The position numbers were made by a program, and so were the translations under genes. 64,000 nt of DNA from an uncultured Ruminococcus sp. (GTDB lineage Bacteria > Bacillota > Clostridia > Oscillospirales > Ruminococcaceae). Below, in pieces: positions 34,224 through 44,693 of this stretch. The stretch covers positions 1-64,000 of the forward strand of contig CAJTWQ010000002.1 in assembly GCA_910579835.1 (NCBI GenBank), written 5' to 3'. The notes below the pieces were generated by a model. The model saw only the letters and a program-made list of their open reading frames with translations, had not been told where the DNA came from and ran no database searches. Every line of letters starts with the position of its first letter. Within the stretch, counting starts at the first letter, position 1.

Positions 34224-35768
34224 TTGAATTATAAGGAAAGTTCTTATCACAGACTTTTTAAGTTTGCATTTATTATTATAATTTCGACGCTGATATTTAT
34301 CGGCATTATTCTTATTACTATCACCTCCCGCATTTATAGGAATTCCGAGCTTAGACAGCTTGAAAAGACCGGAGATCTTTATATAAAAATGTTTGAGGAT
34401 GAATATAAGAGCACCGGCAATATATCGGGATATGCGCTGCAAAAGCTACATTACAGCTTCTCCAAAGGTGAAAAGCTTAAAATCTATATTTATGACAAGG
34501 ACGGAAAGTGTATTTTCTCAGAGGGAGATTATGATAGAGAAGCAGTAAACGCTAATAACCGTTTTCCTGCGGTCAGTGCGGACTCCGTATCCAGCGAGGA
34601 TATAAAAGATCTGGCAAGTGAGATCAGAAAAGAAATAAACAGCAGTAAGGAAAGAAAATATCTTGAATTTGATTCCAGTAATCTGTCTAAAAGCGAACCG
34701 TTTCTGCTGTATGGTACAAAAATGACGCTGCCTGTCAATAATTCCAGTGACAGGGAAAAGATGTATATCTTATTTTGCGGAAAGACTGACAACATTAATT
34801 CCTTTACGCTAAAGGTACTTATTGTGTACTGCGTAATATCGGCTGTTGTAATATACCTGTCATATGTTATGCTGAGCCGCCGGACGAAAAAGCTTACCGT
34901 TTATGAGCATGATTTTCTTAAGATCAGTGAAATGTATGTTAAAGGCGACTTCTCCGAGCAGATTAATACCGATATTGACGGTATTCCTAAGGAGATAGCG
35001 CAGTATGTCAATGCACTGGCCGAAAATGTAAAGAACAGCGATGAAGCGTCAAAGACGTTTATTGCCAATGTTTCGCATGAGCTGCGTACTCCTATAACTA
35101 CAGTCGGAGGATTTGTTTCAGGTATTCTGGACGGTACTATACCCAAATCCAGACAGAATGAGTATCTCGTTATTGTATCAAAGGAGATACAGCGGCTTAA
35201 AATATTGATTTCTTCTATGCTTAATATGACCAGGTTTGAGACGGGAACCATGAAACCTAATTTTCGGGAGATCAACCTTACCGAGCTTGTTATACAGACA
35301 GTATTAATGTTTGAAAAGAAGATCGAGGAGAAAAATCTTGAGGTACTGGGGCTTGACAGCCAAAGACTCGTTGCTGTTGCCGATGCCGATCTTATGCAGC
35401 AAGTAATATATAATCTTGTGGAAAATGCCGTTAAATTTTCAAATTATGGGGGGACTTTGACCTTTGGTTTTGAGAAAACAGAGGGAATGAACTGTGTAAG
35501 CATAAAGAATACGGGAGAGGGACTCCGCGACAACGAGTTGCAGCAGATTTTTGACCGATTCTATAAAACTGATGCATCCCGCGGAAAGGATGCCACAGGT
35601 CTGGGACTGGGATTATCCATTTCCAGAAAGATCGTTCATCTGCATAAGGGGCATATTGTGGTTAAGAGTATTTACGGCGAATATACGAAATTTATAATTC
35701 AGATTCCTGATCTTGATGCGAGACAGGAAAAGGCTGATGAAAGGACTGAATATGGACGAAAGAAATGA
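34224..35768 (+). CDS. Sensor histidine kinase (TTG start)
   Basis: A 514-residue membrane kinase with transmembrane segments at about 13-34 and 194-217 enclosing an extracellular sensor region of 160 residues. A HAMP-like linker follows, then the H box with His285 (ANVSHELRTPI), an N box (NLVENAVKFSN), and G boxes (GRGLRD-like and GLGLGLSISRKIV). TTG 34224 has GGAGG nine bases upstream. It should phosphorylate the upstream regulator. Confidence 0.92.
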   Translation: MNYKESSYHRLFKFAFIIIISTLIFIGIILITITSRIYRNSELRQLEKTGDLYIKMFEDEYKSTGNISGYALQKLHYSFSKGEKLKIYIYDKDGKCIFSEGDYDREAVNANNRFPAVSADSVSSEDIKDLASEIRKEINSSKERKYLEFDSSNLSKSEPFLLYGTKMTLPVNNSSDREKMYILFCGKTDNINSFTLKVLIVYCVISAVVIYLSYVMLSRRTKKLTVYEHDFLKISEMYVKGDFSEQINTDIDGIPKEIAQYVNALAENVKNSDEASKTFIANVSHELRTPITTVGGFVSGILDGTIPKSRQNEYLVIVSKEIQRLKILISSMLNMTRFETGTMKPNFREINLTELVIQTVLMFEKKIEEKNLEVLGLDSQRLVAVADADLMQQVIYNLVENAVKFSNYGGTLTFGFEKTEGMNCVSIKNTGEGLRDNELQQIFDRFYKTDASRGKDATGLGLGLSISRKIVHLHKGHIVVKSIYGEYTKFIIQIPDLDARQEKADERTEYGRKK

Positions 35769-37179
35769 TGATATCACAGTTGGTATATCCGATTCTCAGG
35801 AAAAACCTCATGTGCCGCAGCAAGAGACAAGGACGAATTCGGCGGAGCATCAGGGGGCAAGTATAGATCAGCCTATTTATACATCTCAGCCTCAGCAGGC
35901 AGCATATGACCGTTTCATGTATGAGCCTATTGGCTTTGAGGAACCGGGCAACTCCGTAACGGATAATCCTTTCGGGAAAAAAATTAGAAAAAAAAGAACC
36001 GGCAGGAGTGAAGCCACAGCTGTAATACTGTTTCTGACGCTTTTGGTAGCGGCATTCAGTTTTGCTGCATTCGGAATTGTCAGTGACCTTCGCAGCAGCG
36101 ACGCGGCTCTCGAAAGGCTTGCCGCCAAGAAGCCGGCTGTTGTTTACAGAACGCCGAAGTCTCAGGATTTTGATGATGATGTTATGAAGCTGGATGAAAA
36201 CGGAAATTATTCCATTAAAGGAGTCTCTAAGCTGGTTATGCCGTCTATTGTTGAAATTTTTACTTACGAAAACAGGGCGGAGTATAACGCGGGGAATTTT
36301 ACAGGTTCGGGTTCGGGAGTAGTTATAACCGATGACGGATACATCGTCACCAACGCTCATGTACTTCGTGCAGATGGGTTCCATGAGGTAAGTACGGCGG
36401 ACGGAAAAAAGTATGCGGCTGAGATCATTGGCAGGGATGTAAAAACCGATATTGCCGTTATAAGAGTTTCCGGAGCAAAATTTACTCCGGCTACTCTTGG
36501 AAATTCCGACAATGCGGTAGTAGGAGAACAGGTAATTGCTATCGGAAATCCTGTTAATTTGTCATTTACTGTTACAGATGGTATAATTTCTGCGGTCAAC
36601 AGAAAAATAAGAAGCGATGAGACTACTTTTGAAATGGAATGCATTCAGACCAACGCCGATATAAGTCCGGGAAACTCAGGCGGTGCACTTATAAATTTAA
36701 AAGGCGAAGTGATTGGCATAACCTCCTCAAAATATGTGAGCAGCAGTTATGAGGGACTGGGATTTGCAATAACTATAAACGAGGCGCTTCCGATTATTGA
36801 AGAACTTATAGATCACGGCTATGTTAAGGGAAGATTCAGAATAGGCATACAGCTTATTGATATGTCTGAACCGTCTAAAATCCATCTTATTGAGGAGGAA
36901 TTGGGATTCGATCTGCCTGACGGCTTTACAGGCATATACATCGACAGTATTTCAGAAGATTCTGATATTGTAAATACCGACCTCAAGCCCGGAGACTTTA
37001 TTACAGAGATCGACGGCGCGAAGGTCAGAACGTATACTGAATTCTATAATGCTATCACTATCAATTATGGCGCAGGGGATACGGTTCCTGCCAAATGTGC
37101 ACATATTGATAAGGACGGACATGTGACTTATTATAATATCAGGTTCAGGCTGATAGAAGATACCACCGGTAATTATTAG
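35752..37179 (+). CDS. HtrA/DegP-like membrane serine protease with PDZ domain
   Basis: A 475-residue protein: a cytoplasmic Pro/Gln-rich N-terminus, one transmembrane segment (about 89-110), a trypsin-like domain with the triad His203 (TNAHVL), Asp233 (KTDIAVI) and Ser309 (GNSGGAL), and a C-terminal PDZ domain (about 375-465). It degrades misfolded proteins outside the membrane. The start at 35752 is six bases after AAGGA and overlaps the kinase gene by 17 bases. Same arrangement as CssRS with HtrA. Confidence 0.93.
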   Translation: MDERNDDITVGISDSQEKPHVPQQETRTNSAEHQGASIDQPIYTSQPQQAAYDRFMYEPIGFEEPGNSVTDNPFGKKIRKKRTGRSEATAVILFLTLLVAAFSFAAFGIVSDLRSSDAALERLAAKKPAVVYRTPKSQDFDDDVMKLDENGNYSIKGVSKLVMPSIVEIFTYENRAEYNAGNFTGSGSGVVITDDGYIVTNAHVLRADGFHEVSTADGKKYAAEIIGRDVKTDIAVIRVSGAKFTPATLGNSDNAVVGEQVIAIGNPVNLSFTVTDGIISAVNRKIRSDETTFEMECIQTNADISPGNSGGALINLKGEVIGITSSKYVSSSYEGLGFAITINEALPIIEELIDHGYVKGRFRIGIQLIDMSEPSKIHLIEEELGFDLPDGFTGIYIDSISEDSDIVNTDLKPGDFITEIDGAKVRTYTEFYNAITINYGAGDTVPAKCAHIDKDGHVTYYNIRFRLIEDTTGNY

Positions 37180-37218
37180 GAACTTGCCGAAACAGAGATA
37201 TTACCGGCGAATAAAAAT

Positions 37219-37265
37219 AAAAAAACCTCCATAGACTTAAATATAGTATCTATGGAGGTTTTTTT
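37219..37265 (+). terminator. Intrinsic terminator whose 3' arm carries the next gene's ribosome binding site
   Basis: ACCTCCATAGA (37225-37235) pairs with TCTATGGAGGT (37249-37259), flanked by A and T runs. The GGAGG in the 3' arm is also seven bases before the ATG at 37266. Confidence 0.85.
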
Positions 37266-37664
37266 ATGCGTCGTTACCATAAAAGTTTTTGGGCAAATTT
37301 TAAGCTGAGTCTGATTTTTTCATCACTTTTCGGCATTATTTTTCTTATGGTTGGAGTCTTTTTTATTTCCGGATTCGCATTTTTCTTTATATCCGACTTC
37401 CGGCTTCTTAGGCTGCTTTCTTTGATCCCTGTCTTTGCAGGTGCCTTTGCCGGAGCATATATCTGTGGAAAATACCGCCGCAGCAAAGGAATGCTTTCCG
37501 GCATTGTCTGCGGAATCATTATATATGTCTTTATTTCTGCCGCAGGAATCATTACAGCCGGCCGACCGGCTCATATAGGCAAGCTGCTTCTTCTTGCAAT
37601 AGCAGGAGCTATAGGGGGCGTTGCAGGAGTAAATTCAAAAAGACCAAAAAAACACACGCTGTAG
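37266..37664 (+). CDS. Small four-helix membrane protein, TIGR04086-like
   Basis: A 132-residue protein with four hydrophobic segments, Gly/Ala-rich near GAFAGAYICGKYRRSKGM and AIAGAIGGVAGVNS. It resembles the TIGR04086 family of Clostridia, often found beside yajC, and is convergent with yajC three bases away. Function unknown. Its binding site is in the stem of the preceding terminator, so translation from read-through mRNA may be blocked by the hairpin. I see no other promoter for it. Confidence 0.7.
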   Translation: MRRYHKSFWANFKLSLIFSSLFGIIFLMVGVFFISGFAFFFISDFRLLRLLSLIPVFAGAFAGAYICGKYRRSKGMLSGIVCGIIIYVFISAAGIITAGRPAHIGKLLLLAIAGAIGGVAGVNSKRPKKHTL

Positions 37665-37667
37665 GAT

Positions 37668-38216
37668 TTAGTTATTTTCTTTTTTGTCTTTTTTCTTATC
37701 CTTTTTTTTGCTGCCGTTCTCATCGTCTTCATCAGCCAGTTTTGCAGAAGCCACCCCGGTAGAATCGGATTTTTTTGCGGCAGCGGCTGCTTTCATTTCC
37801 TTAAGGCGTTCCATAGCGGTTACGTTTTCGGTGATAGCCCATTTCTTGATTCTGAGCTTATGTCTTTCTCCTCCTGTCTCAATAACAACAGTGTCGTCTC
37901 CGGTACGGACAACTATTCCAACGATTCCGCCTCCGGTAATGATTTCATCACCGACTTCAAGGCTGCTCTGCATTTCTTTAAGTTCCTTGTCTCTTTTTTT
38001 CTGCGGTCTTATGGCAATAAAATAGAGAAGCGCAAACATAAGAATGAGAGGAAGCAGGAATCCCCATATACTTCCGCCTGCCTGCTGACTGCTGTTTGAA
38101 GCTGCGGTAGTTTCTGCGGCAGCTTCCTCAGCAAACGCAGATACTGCTGTAAATGCTGCCAATGCCGACATGGAAACGGCAGTGGTCAATGATGAAATAA
38201 GCTTTTTAAATTTCAT
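37668..38216 (-). CDS. yajC: Preprotein translocase subunit YajC
   Basis: A 182-residue protein. The core has the single helix WGFLLPLILMFALLYFIAIRPQKKRDKE typical of YajC, which associates with SecDF and YidC. Unusual features are an added N-terminal signal-like sequence (about 1-30, ending AFA) and an Ala/Thr/Ser linker before the helix, plus a highly charged Lys/Asp tail. ATG 38216 has GGAG six bases upstream. Confidence 0.88.
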   Translation of the reverse strand: MKFKKLISSLTTAVSMSALAAFTAVSAFAEEAAAETTAASNSSQQAGGSIWGFLLPLILMFALLYFIAIRPQKKRDKELKEMQSSLEVGDEIITGGGIVGIVVRTGDDTVVIETGGERHKLRIKKWAITENVTAMERLKEMKAAAAAKKSDSTGVASAKLADEDDENGSKKKDKKKDKKENN

Positions 38217-38271
38217 GATTTTCTCCATTCCGAGCTTTGCTCAATCAATTAAATCAATAAATACAAATATA

Positions 38272-38300
38272 ATTATATCATACGCTGGATATAATTGCAA
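38272..38300 (-). promoter_or_regulatory. Sigma-A promoter of yajC
   Basis: On the minus strand TTGCAA (38300-38295), 17 bases, TATAAT (38277-38272), about 50 bases before the yajC start. Confidence 0.75.
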
Positions 38301-38432
38301 GTGTTTTTTTAATTTTTCATCTAATGTTCGTAAAAGGCGTTTTTTTGTTTCTTTTTCTATAAAAAATAATGATATTAATATTAACATGTAGATTGCTATA
38401 TTGTGCAAAATCATGAAAATTGTGGAATGCTC

Positions 38433-38460
38433 TTGATTTATTGAAAAAAGGTGGTAAAAT
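38433..38460 (+). promoter_or_regulatory. Promoter of groESL
   Basis: TTGATT (38433-38438), 16 bases, TAAAAT (38455-38460), directly in front of the CIRCE operator. Confidence 0.6.
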
Positions 38461-38464
38461 ATAA

Positions 38465-38491
38465 TTAGCACTCAAAGAAAGAGAGTGCTAA
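38465..38491 (+). promoter_or_regulatory. CIRCE operator (HrcA binding site)
   Basis: TTAGCACTC (38465-38473), nine bases, GAGTGCTAA (38483-38491): a perfect CIRCE inverted repeat. HrcA bound here represses groESL and is released on heat shock. Confidence 0.97.
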
Positions 38492-38797
<306 letters not shown>

Positions 38798-38800
38798 TGA

Positions 38801-40471
<1,671 letters not shown>

Positions 40472-40548
40472 TAACAGTAAACTTTAGCAATTGATATTTA
40501 TCAAAGCGACCTCTTTGAGAGGAGCTTTGTGTCAGTGTTTAGGGTTAA

Positions 40549-40597
40549 AAAATAAGCTCTGTAATGACAAGTGCATTGCAGAGCTTATTTTGTTTTT
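40549..40597 (+). terminator. Intrinsic terminator of groESL
   Basis: A long stem (AATAAGCTCTG with CAGAGCTTATT, extended by AATG/CATT) followed by TTTTGTTTTTG. Confidence 0.9.
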
Positions 40598-40644
40598 GTT
40601 TAAAATTATCTTAGAGAAATACCTGAGGATAAACTGCCGAATAG

Positions 40645-40673
40645 TTGACATTTTCCGAAATTCATGGTATAAT
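40645..40673 (+). promoter_or_regulatory. Consensus sigma-A promoter of the FNT gene
   Basis: TTGACA (40645-40650), 17 bases, TATAAT (40668-40673), about 25 bases before the ribosome binding site. Confidence 0.85.
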
Positions 40674-40703
40674 CGACATATTATATGATATAGGAGGAAA
40701 AAT

Positions 40704-41354
40704 ATGAATCAGGAATCATTTAAAAGTATTTTCTTTAAGGGCATTATGGCAGGGGTGATGATCGGTATCGGTGGTATTATCTACCTGGCGGCTGAAAACA
40801 GAGTGATCGGCTCCCTTTTGTTCAGCTTTGGGCTTTTTACCATAATCCGGTACGGCTTTGCTCTTTATACAGGCAAGGTGGGATATATTCCGGAAAAGAA
40901 TTTCCGTTACATTCTTGAGGTAGCTGTGACACTAGCCGGAAATATCTGTGGTACGGCTCTTGCAGCAGGCATGGCTCTCAGTACAAAAATAGGAGATACG
41001 ATTCATGCCGGTGCACGGTCGACAATGAATTCCAAGCTTGACGATAGTGTTCAGAGCTGTTTTATCCTTGGGATTTTCTGCGGTCTGCTTATGTATCTTG
41101 CCGTTCAGAATGCCCGTAACTGCCGTGAAACAGGGGCTGATACGTCTCTTGTATTTGGTACGGTAATCCCTGTAATGATCTTTATTCTCAGCGGGTTTAA
41201 TCATTCTGTTGCCGACTGTTTCTATTACTTTGCATCATATCCTACAGTTAAGGGAACACTTTATTTGGGTACAGTTGTACTAGGAAATGCAGTGGGAGGA
41301 ATGCTTGTTCCTCTTTTGAAAAAATATGCGTTTGATAAAGAAAATTCAATATAA
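40704..41354 (+). CDS. Formate/nitrite transporter (FNT) family channel
   Basis: A 216-residue membrane protein with six hydrophobic segments. The pore-forming motif GFNHSVADCFYYF, with its central histidine, and LGNAVGGML are FNT signatures. It would move formate, nitrite, hydrosulfide or a similar small anion; in a fermenting anaerobe formate is the likely one. It is about 50 residues shorter than FocA. AGGAGG upstream. Confidence 0.85.
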   Translation: MNQESFKSIFFKGIMAGVMIGIGGIIYLAAENRVIGSLLFSFGLFTIIRYGFALYTGKVGYIPEKNFRYILEVAVTLAGNICGTALAAGMALSTKIGDTIHAGARSTMNSKLDDSVQSCFILGIFCGLLMYLAVQNARNCRETGADTSLVFGTVIPVMIFILSGFNHSVADCFYYFASYPTVKGTLYLGTVVLGNAVGGMLVPLLKKYAFDKENSI

Positions 41355-41439
41355 AGCTGTACACTGTTTACGGCCGGATTGTAAATCTTTCGCTTCGTAT
41401 GATCCGACAAGAATTTAGGGGATTTAAGGAGGAAAATAA

Positions 41440-42096
41440 ATGGATGAAAAATCAATAGCAGAGAAAAAGTCCTCGATGACATATCAAAAGCTCTTCTGGC
41501 TATTTATATTCGGAAGCATTATGGGCGTACTTATTGAAGGCGTCTGGTATTACTTCATGCACGACCGCTGGGAGACTCATGTAGTCACTGTCTGGGGACC
41601 TTTCTGCATTATTTACGGCTTCGGTTTTGCAGGATATTATGCCGCCTGTCATGCTTTCGGGAAGCTTAATATTTTTTTGAGATTTCTTATATATGCCTGT
41701 CTCGGTTCCGGAGTAGAGCTTGCCTGCGGACTTCTTATAAAATATACTATTAATATGAAAGCCTGGACATATGCTCATTATCCTATGAATTTTATGGGAC
41801 TTATATGTCTGAAGATGACCATTATCTGGGGTTTGGTGGGACTGGTATTTCAGCTTCTTCTGCCTCTGTTCGACAGGATTCTGAGCCATATGGAAAGCAG
41901 ACAGTGGAACATAGCCTGCATTATTTTCTCGATTTTTATGGCAGTAAACTTTATTGTAACCGTTTTCTGCTTCCTGCGCTGGAAGGAACGCCATGATAAT
42001 AAGCCTTCCTCAAACCGTATTGAAGAAATTATCGATAAGCATTATGGAAATAAATTTATGAAGGAACGTTTTGTTGAGTGGAGATTTATAAGTTAA
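41440..42096 (+). CDS. CmpB-type (PF06541-like) membrane protein
   Basis: A 218-residue protein with about six transmembrane segments. FGSIMGVLIEGVWYYF, WGPFCIIYGFG and the GSGVELACGLL block match the family annotated as putative ABC transporter type IV permease (CmpB). No ATPase is nearby and the name may mislead. A second member lies at 60726-61286. AGGAGG precedes the ATG. Confidence 0.75.
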   Translation: MDEKSIAEKKSSMTYQKLFWLFIFGSIMGVLIEGVWYYFMHDRWETHVVTVWGPFCIIYGFGFAGYYAACHAFGKLNIFLRFLIYACLGSGVELACGLLIKYTINMKAWTYAHYPMNFMGLICLKMTIIWGLVGLVFQLLLPLFDRILSHMESRQWNIACIIFSIFMAVNFIVTVFCFLRWKERHDNKPSSNRIEEIIDKHYGNKFMKERFVEWRFIS

Positions 42097-42103
42097 GAAT
42101 TAT

Positions 42104-42146
42104 GACTTGCTGACGCAAGTCGTCTCTGCTTGCAATAAAGCAGAGA
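42104..42146 (+). other. Two perfect hairpins after the CmpB-type gene
   Basis: GACTTGC/GCAAGTC (42104-42121) and TCTCTGCTT/AAGCAGAGA (42123-42146) lie between the stop codon and the terminator. They may protect the mRNA end or be repeat remnants. Confidence 0.45.
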
Positions 42147-42167
42147 TTTGAATACTATTTCCAATTA

Positions 42168-42208
42168 AAAAAGCTGCCGCAACATGGAGAAGTTGCAGCA
42201 GCTTTTGA
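42168..42208 (+). terminator. Bidirectional terminator between convergent genes
   Basis: AAAAGCTGC...GCAGCTTTT with an inner CAAC/GTTG pairing, A run on one side and T run on the other. It can serve both the plus-strand CmpB-type gene and the minus-strand glycan operon. Confidence 0.85.
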
Positions 42209-42220
42209 TTTATACTCTTA

Positions 42221-44086
42221 TTAAACCGGAGGAATAAAGTTATGATCAAACACAAGGATCCGGTATTCTGTATTGTTGATGAGTACAGAAAGCTCTTTGG
42301 TTTTTTCCGTAAGAAGCGGACTTTGTATATTGATAAGAGTCTGATACTCTCCGGGGTTCAGCAGGAGGAAGTATTCTTTCTGCTCCGGCTGATCCTTGTA
42401 CCATTCCTTTGAGGATTGATAAATACGTGCTGTAACACCGTAATCATCAATGTTGACATCACGAACCTTGACTTTTGAATCAGTGATAAGAGTAATGGCG
42501 TTAGCCTGCCAGAACGAGGAATATCCGTAAGTCAGTCCCTCATCTTCAAGGTAGTCGGCAATACCGTAGAGGTTATTTGCTTTGTGATAATCTTTTTCAA
42601 TATCCTTTACAGCTTTGAGGTTAAGCATCGAAACCATAAGCACAGGAACAGAAAGGAATACGGCTATTCTTTGTACCGGTGTATTTGTAGATATAGCCCA
42701 GTGAACGAAGAAAATTGAGAGTATGAGCGAAGTTCCGAGGATAGGTGTAAGTCTCCAGTCTGCGCCTGAAAGAACGCCGAAGAAATATCCCATAAGAACG
42801 ATAGCCGAGCAAGCCCAGTGCATCCATACGAAAATGCGTATCATATGACCGTCTTTTGCCTTTTTGTATTTGGGGTAGAAGCAGGTTGCAATAATCGGCA
42901 TAACAAGAAGAATAAGGGATGAAGCAATATAGATAAGATTCTGGATTCCTTCCTTATCAGAGATTTTTATGCCCTCTCCTTTATCGTTGACCATATAGAC
43001 AATATCCTGTACACCGTTAAGCTTCATCCATGCAAGAGGGAAGTTGTGGAAATTATTTGTCCATTCTCCGATAGGCGAGAAAATTGAATATGCATCCTGG
43101 TAGCCGGCTTTGAGGTCGCCTGCCCATTTTTCATTAAGCTTCATTCCAAGGATAATCATAATGCCGAAGCATCCGACCATAGCAATTGTTTTGAGAGCCT
43201 TTTTGCTTGCAATATTATTGTCCGTATTTACAAAAAATTCGGCGAACAAAGCGGCGATAAACGGAACGGCAAATATAGAAAGAGCTGATATACCGTCGGT
43301 TGCCGTAAACATAATGAATACTGAGAGGAATACAAAAACGATCATAAAGCGCAAAAATGTGATTTTGCCTTTAGTATCTTTCGGGTTCAGGCTTTTCAGC
43401 TTTTCATTAAGGTTGACCATATGAAAATAGAGATAAAGGCCGATAACAATGAACAGTATGCCAAGAGTGTAATAAATAGTGTGCTGCCAGAAAATCTCTC
43501 TCAGTTTCTGCGAAGAAACCGTCATTGAAAGGAAAACGGAACAGGCTATAAGTATGCTTCGGATGTTCCAGTGCATTTCCTTCAGCATGAGACAGAAGAA
43601 AAGGGTAAGAAGTATAAAATAGCTCATCATGCCCCAGATATGAGCTTTCATTGTAAGACCGAACATATTTATAAGGGGCTGCATTATGACGTTTATACCG
43701 AACGGGAGGAAACAGGCGTAACCGAAATTTTTGTCATATACTGATCCGCCCTCGATAGAGGCGTTTGCCCAGAGGATGGTATCGGTACAGTCAGAGTGGA
43801 ACTCCGCACGGTATGCGGAGGTAATGAAGTATATAACTACAGATACGACATAGAGGAATATGGCTGCCGGAATGATATAGGAAATTACTTTGGCCGTAGG
43901 CTTTTTATACTTATTATAGAAGTTTTTTCCCTTGTTGCCGTAATATTTCAGTTTTTCCGGAAATGAAGACGGAACAGCAACCGCAGTATTTCCGGTGTTT
44001 TTTTTATGGACAGTTTTGTTTTGGGCAGTTCCTGATTTTTTCTCAGTCTGCTTTGCTGTACTGTCTGTTTTTTTGTTTTTATCCAT
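42221..44086 (-). CDS. Polytopic membrane protein, glycosyltransferase-like, last gene of the glycan operon
   Basis: A 621-residue protein. A Lys/Thr-rich cytoplasmic N-terminus (about 1-65) is followed by roughly eleven transmembrane segments and a soluble C-terminal region (about 490-621). The layout resembles lipid-linked-sugar-using glycosyltransferases of the GT-C type. The acidic HSDCTDTILWANA loop after the first helix is where GT-C enzymes hold a catalytic Asp. I cannot assign a substrate. It starts one base after the GtrA gene. Confidence 0.65.
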   Translation of the reverse strand: MDKNKKTDSTAKQTEKKSGTAQNKTVHKKNTGNTAVAVPSSFPEKLKYYGNKGKNFYNKYKKPTAKVISYIIPAAIFLYVVSVVIYFITSAYRAEFHSDCTDTILWANASIEGGSVYDKNFGYACFLPFGINVIMQPLINMFGLTMKAHIWGMMSYFILLTLFFCLMLKEMHWNIRSILIACSVFLSMTVSSQKLREIFWQHTIYYTLGILFIVIGLYLYFHMVNLNEKLKSLNPKDTKGKITFLRFMIVFVFLSVFIMFTATDGISALSIFAVPFIAALFAEFFVNTDNNIASKKALKTIAMVGCFGIMIILGMKLNEKWAGDLKAGYQDAYSIFSPIGEWTNNFHNFPLAWMKLNGVQDIVYMVNDKGEGIKISDKEGIQNLIYIASSLILLVMPIIATCFYPKYKKAKDGHMIRIFVWMHWACSAIVLMGYFFGVLSGADWRLTPILGTSLILSIFFVHWAISTNTPVQRIAVFLSVPVLMVSMLNLKAVKDIEKDYHKANNLYGIADYLEDEGLTYGYSSFWQANAITLITDSKVKVRDVNIDDYGVTARIYQSSKEWYKDQPEQKEYFLLLNPGEYQTLINIQSPLLTEKTKELSVLINNTEYRILVFDHNFIPPV

Positions 44087-44087
44087 T

Positions 44088-44600
44088 TTAAGCCCTCGTA
44101 TTATTATTTGTTAGAGCCTCTTTTTTTGTAAAAAGAAGTATCTTTCTTGCAAAGAAATTCCAGAAAAAGGCTGCGCCTGTAGATACGATTTTCGCAAGGA
44201 TCTGGAAAGCGTTTGTCCTGTCTGCAAGCCACCATTCAAAGAGCTTTGTTATGCCCATTGTCATGAAAAGTCCCACCAGACCGATTGCTGCAAAGCCCAG
44301 GAATTCCATAAGTCTCGATTTGACTTTGGAATTTTTGAAAATCCAGAACGTGCTGATAATGTAGTTGACTGCCAGTCCTGCAACGAACGAAAGCGAATTT
44401 GCCACAACAGCGTAATTTTCATTAAATACGAATTTAAACAGAATGTAGGAAATTCCCCAGTCCACTACAGTTGCCAGACCGCCTACAAAAAGGTAGCGGA
44501 AAAACTGAATGAAAGTGTTTTCAGTATCGCCGGCAAAGAGACTGCCGAATTTTTTTGATTTCAGGATTTCTTTTATTTCGTTGAAGTTTTCATTATTCAT
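44088..44600 (-). CDS. GtrA-family membrane protein
   Basis: A 170-residue protein with four transmembrane segments. FLFVGGLATVVDWGISYILF and FVAGLAVNYIISTFWIF match GtrA, thought to flip or position polyprenyl-phosphate sugars for surface glycosylation. An N-terminal 30-residue soluble extension is present. Lies between the oxidoreductase and the glycosyltransferase-like gene. Confidence 0.88.
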   Translation of the reverse strand: MNNENFNEIKEILKSKKFGSLFAGDTENTFIQFFRYLFVGGLATVVDWGISYILFKFVFNENYAVVANSLSFVAGLAVNYIISTFWIFKNSKVKSRLMEFLGFAAIGLVGLFMTMGITKLFEWWLADRTNAFQILAKIVSTGAAFFWNFFARKILLFTKKEALTNNNTRA

Positions 44601-44693
44601 TTTATCACCTGTCAGAAATCCGGAAACGGGAATTTTGCTTCAAAAAATTCCCGTTTTCCGGTATTACATTATACGAAGCAACTGATCGTCAGC

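Noticed and set aside
42168..42208. A small RNA gene in the hairpin-rich convergent gap
   Set aside because: The structure is fully explained as a bidirectional terminator, and I see no promoter inside the gap.
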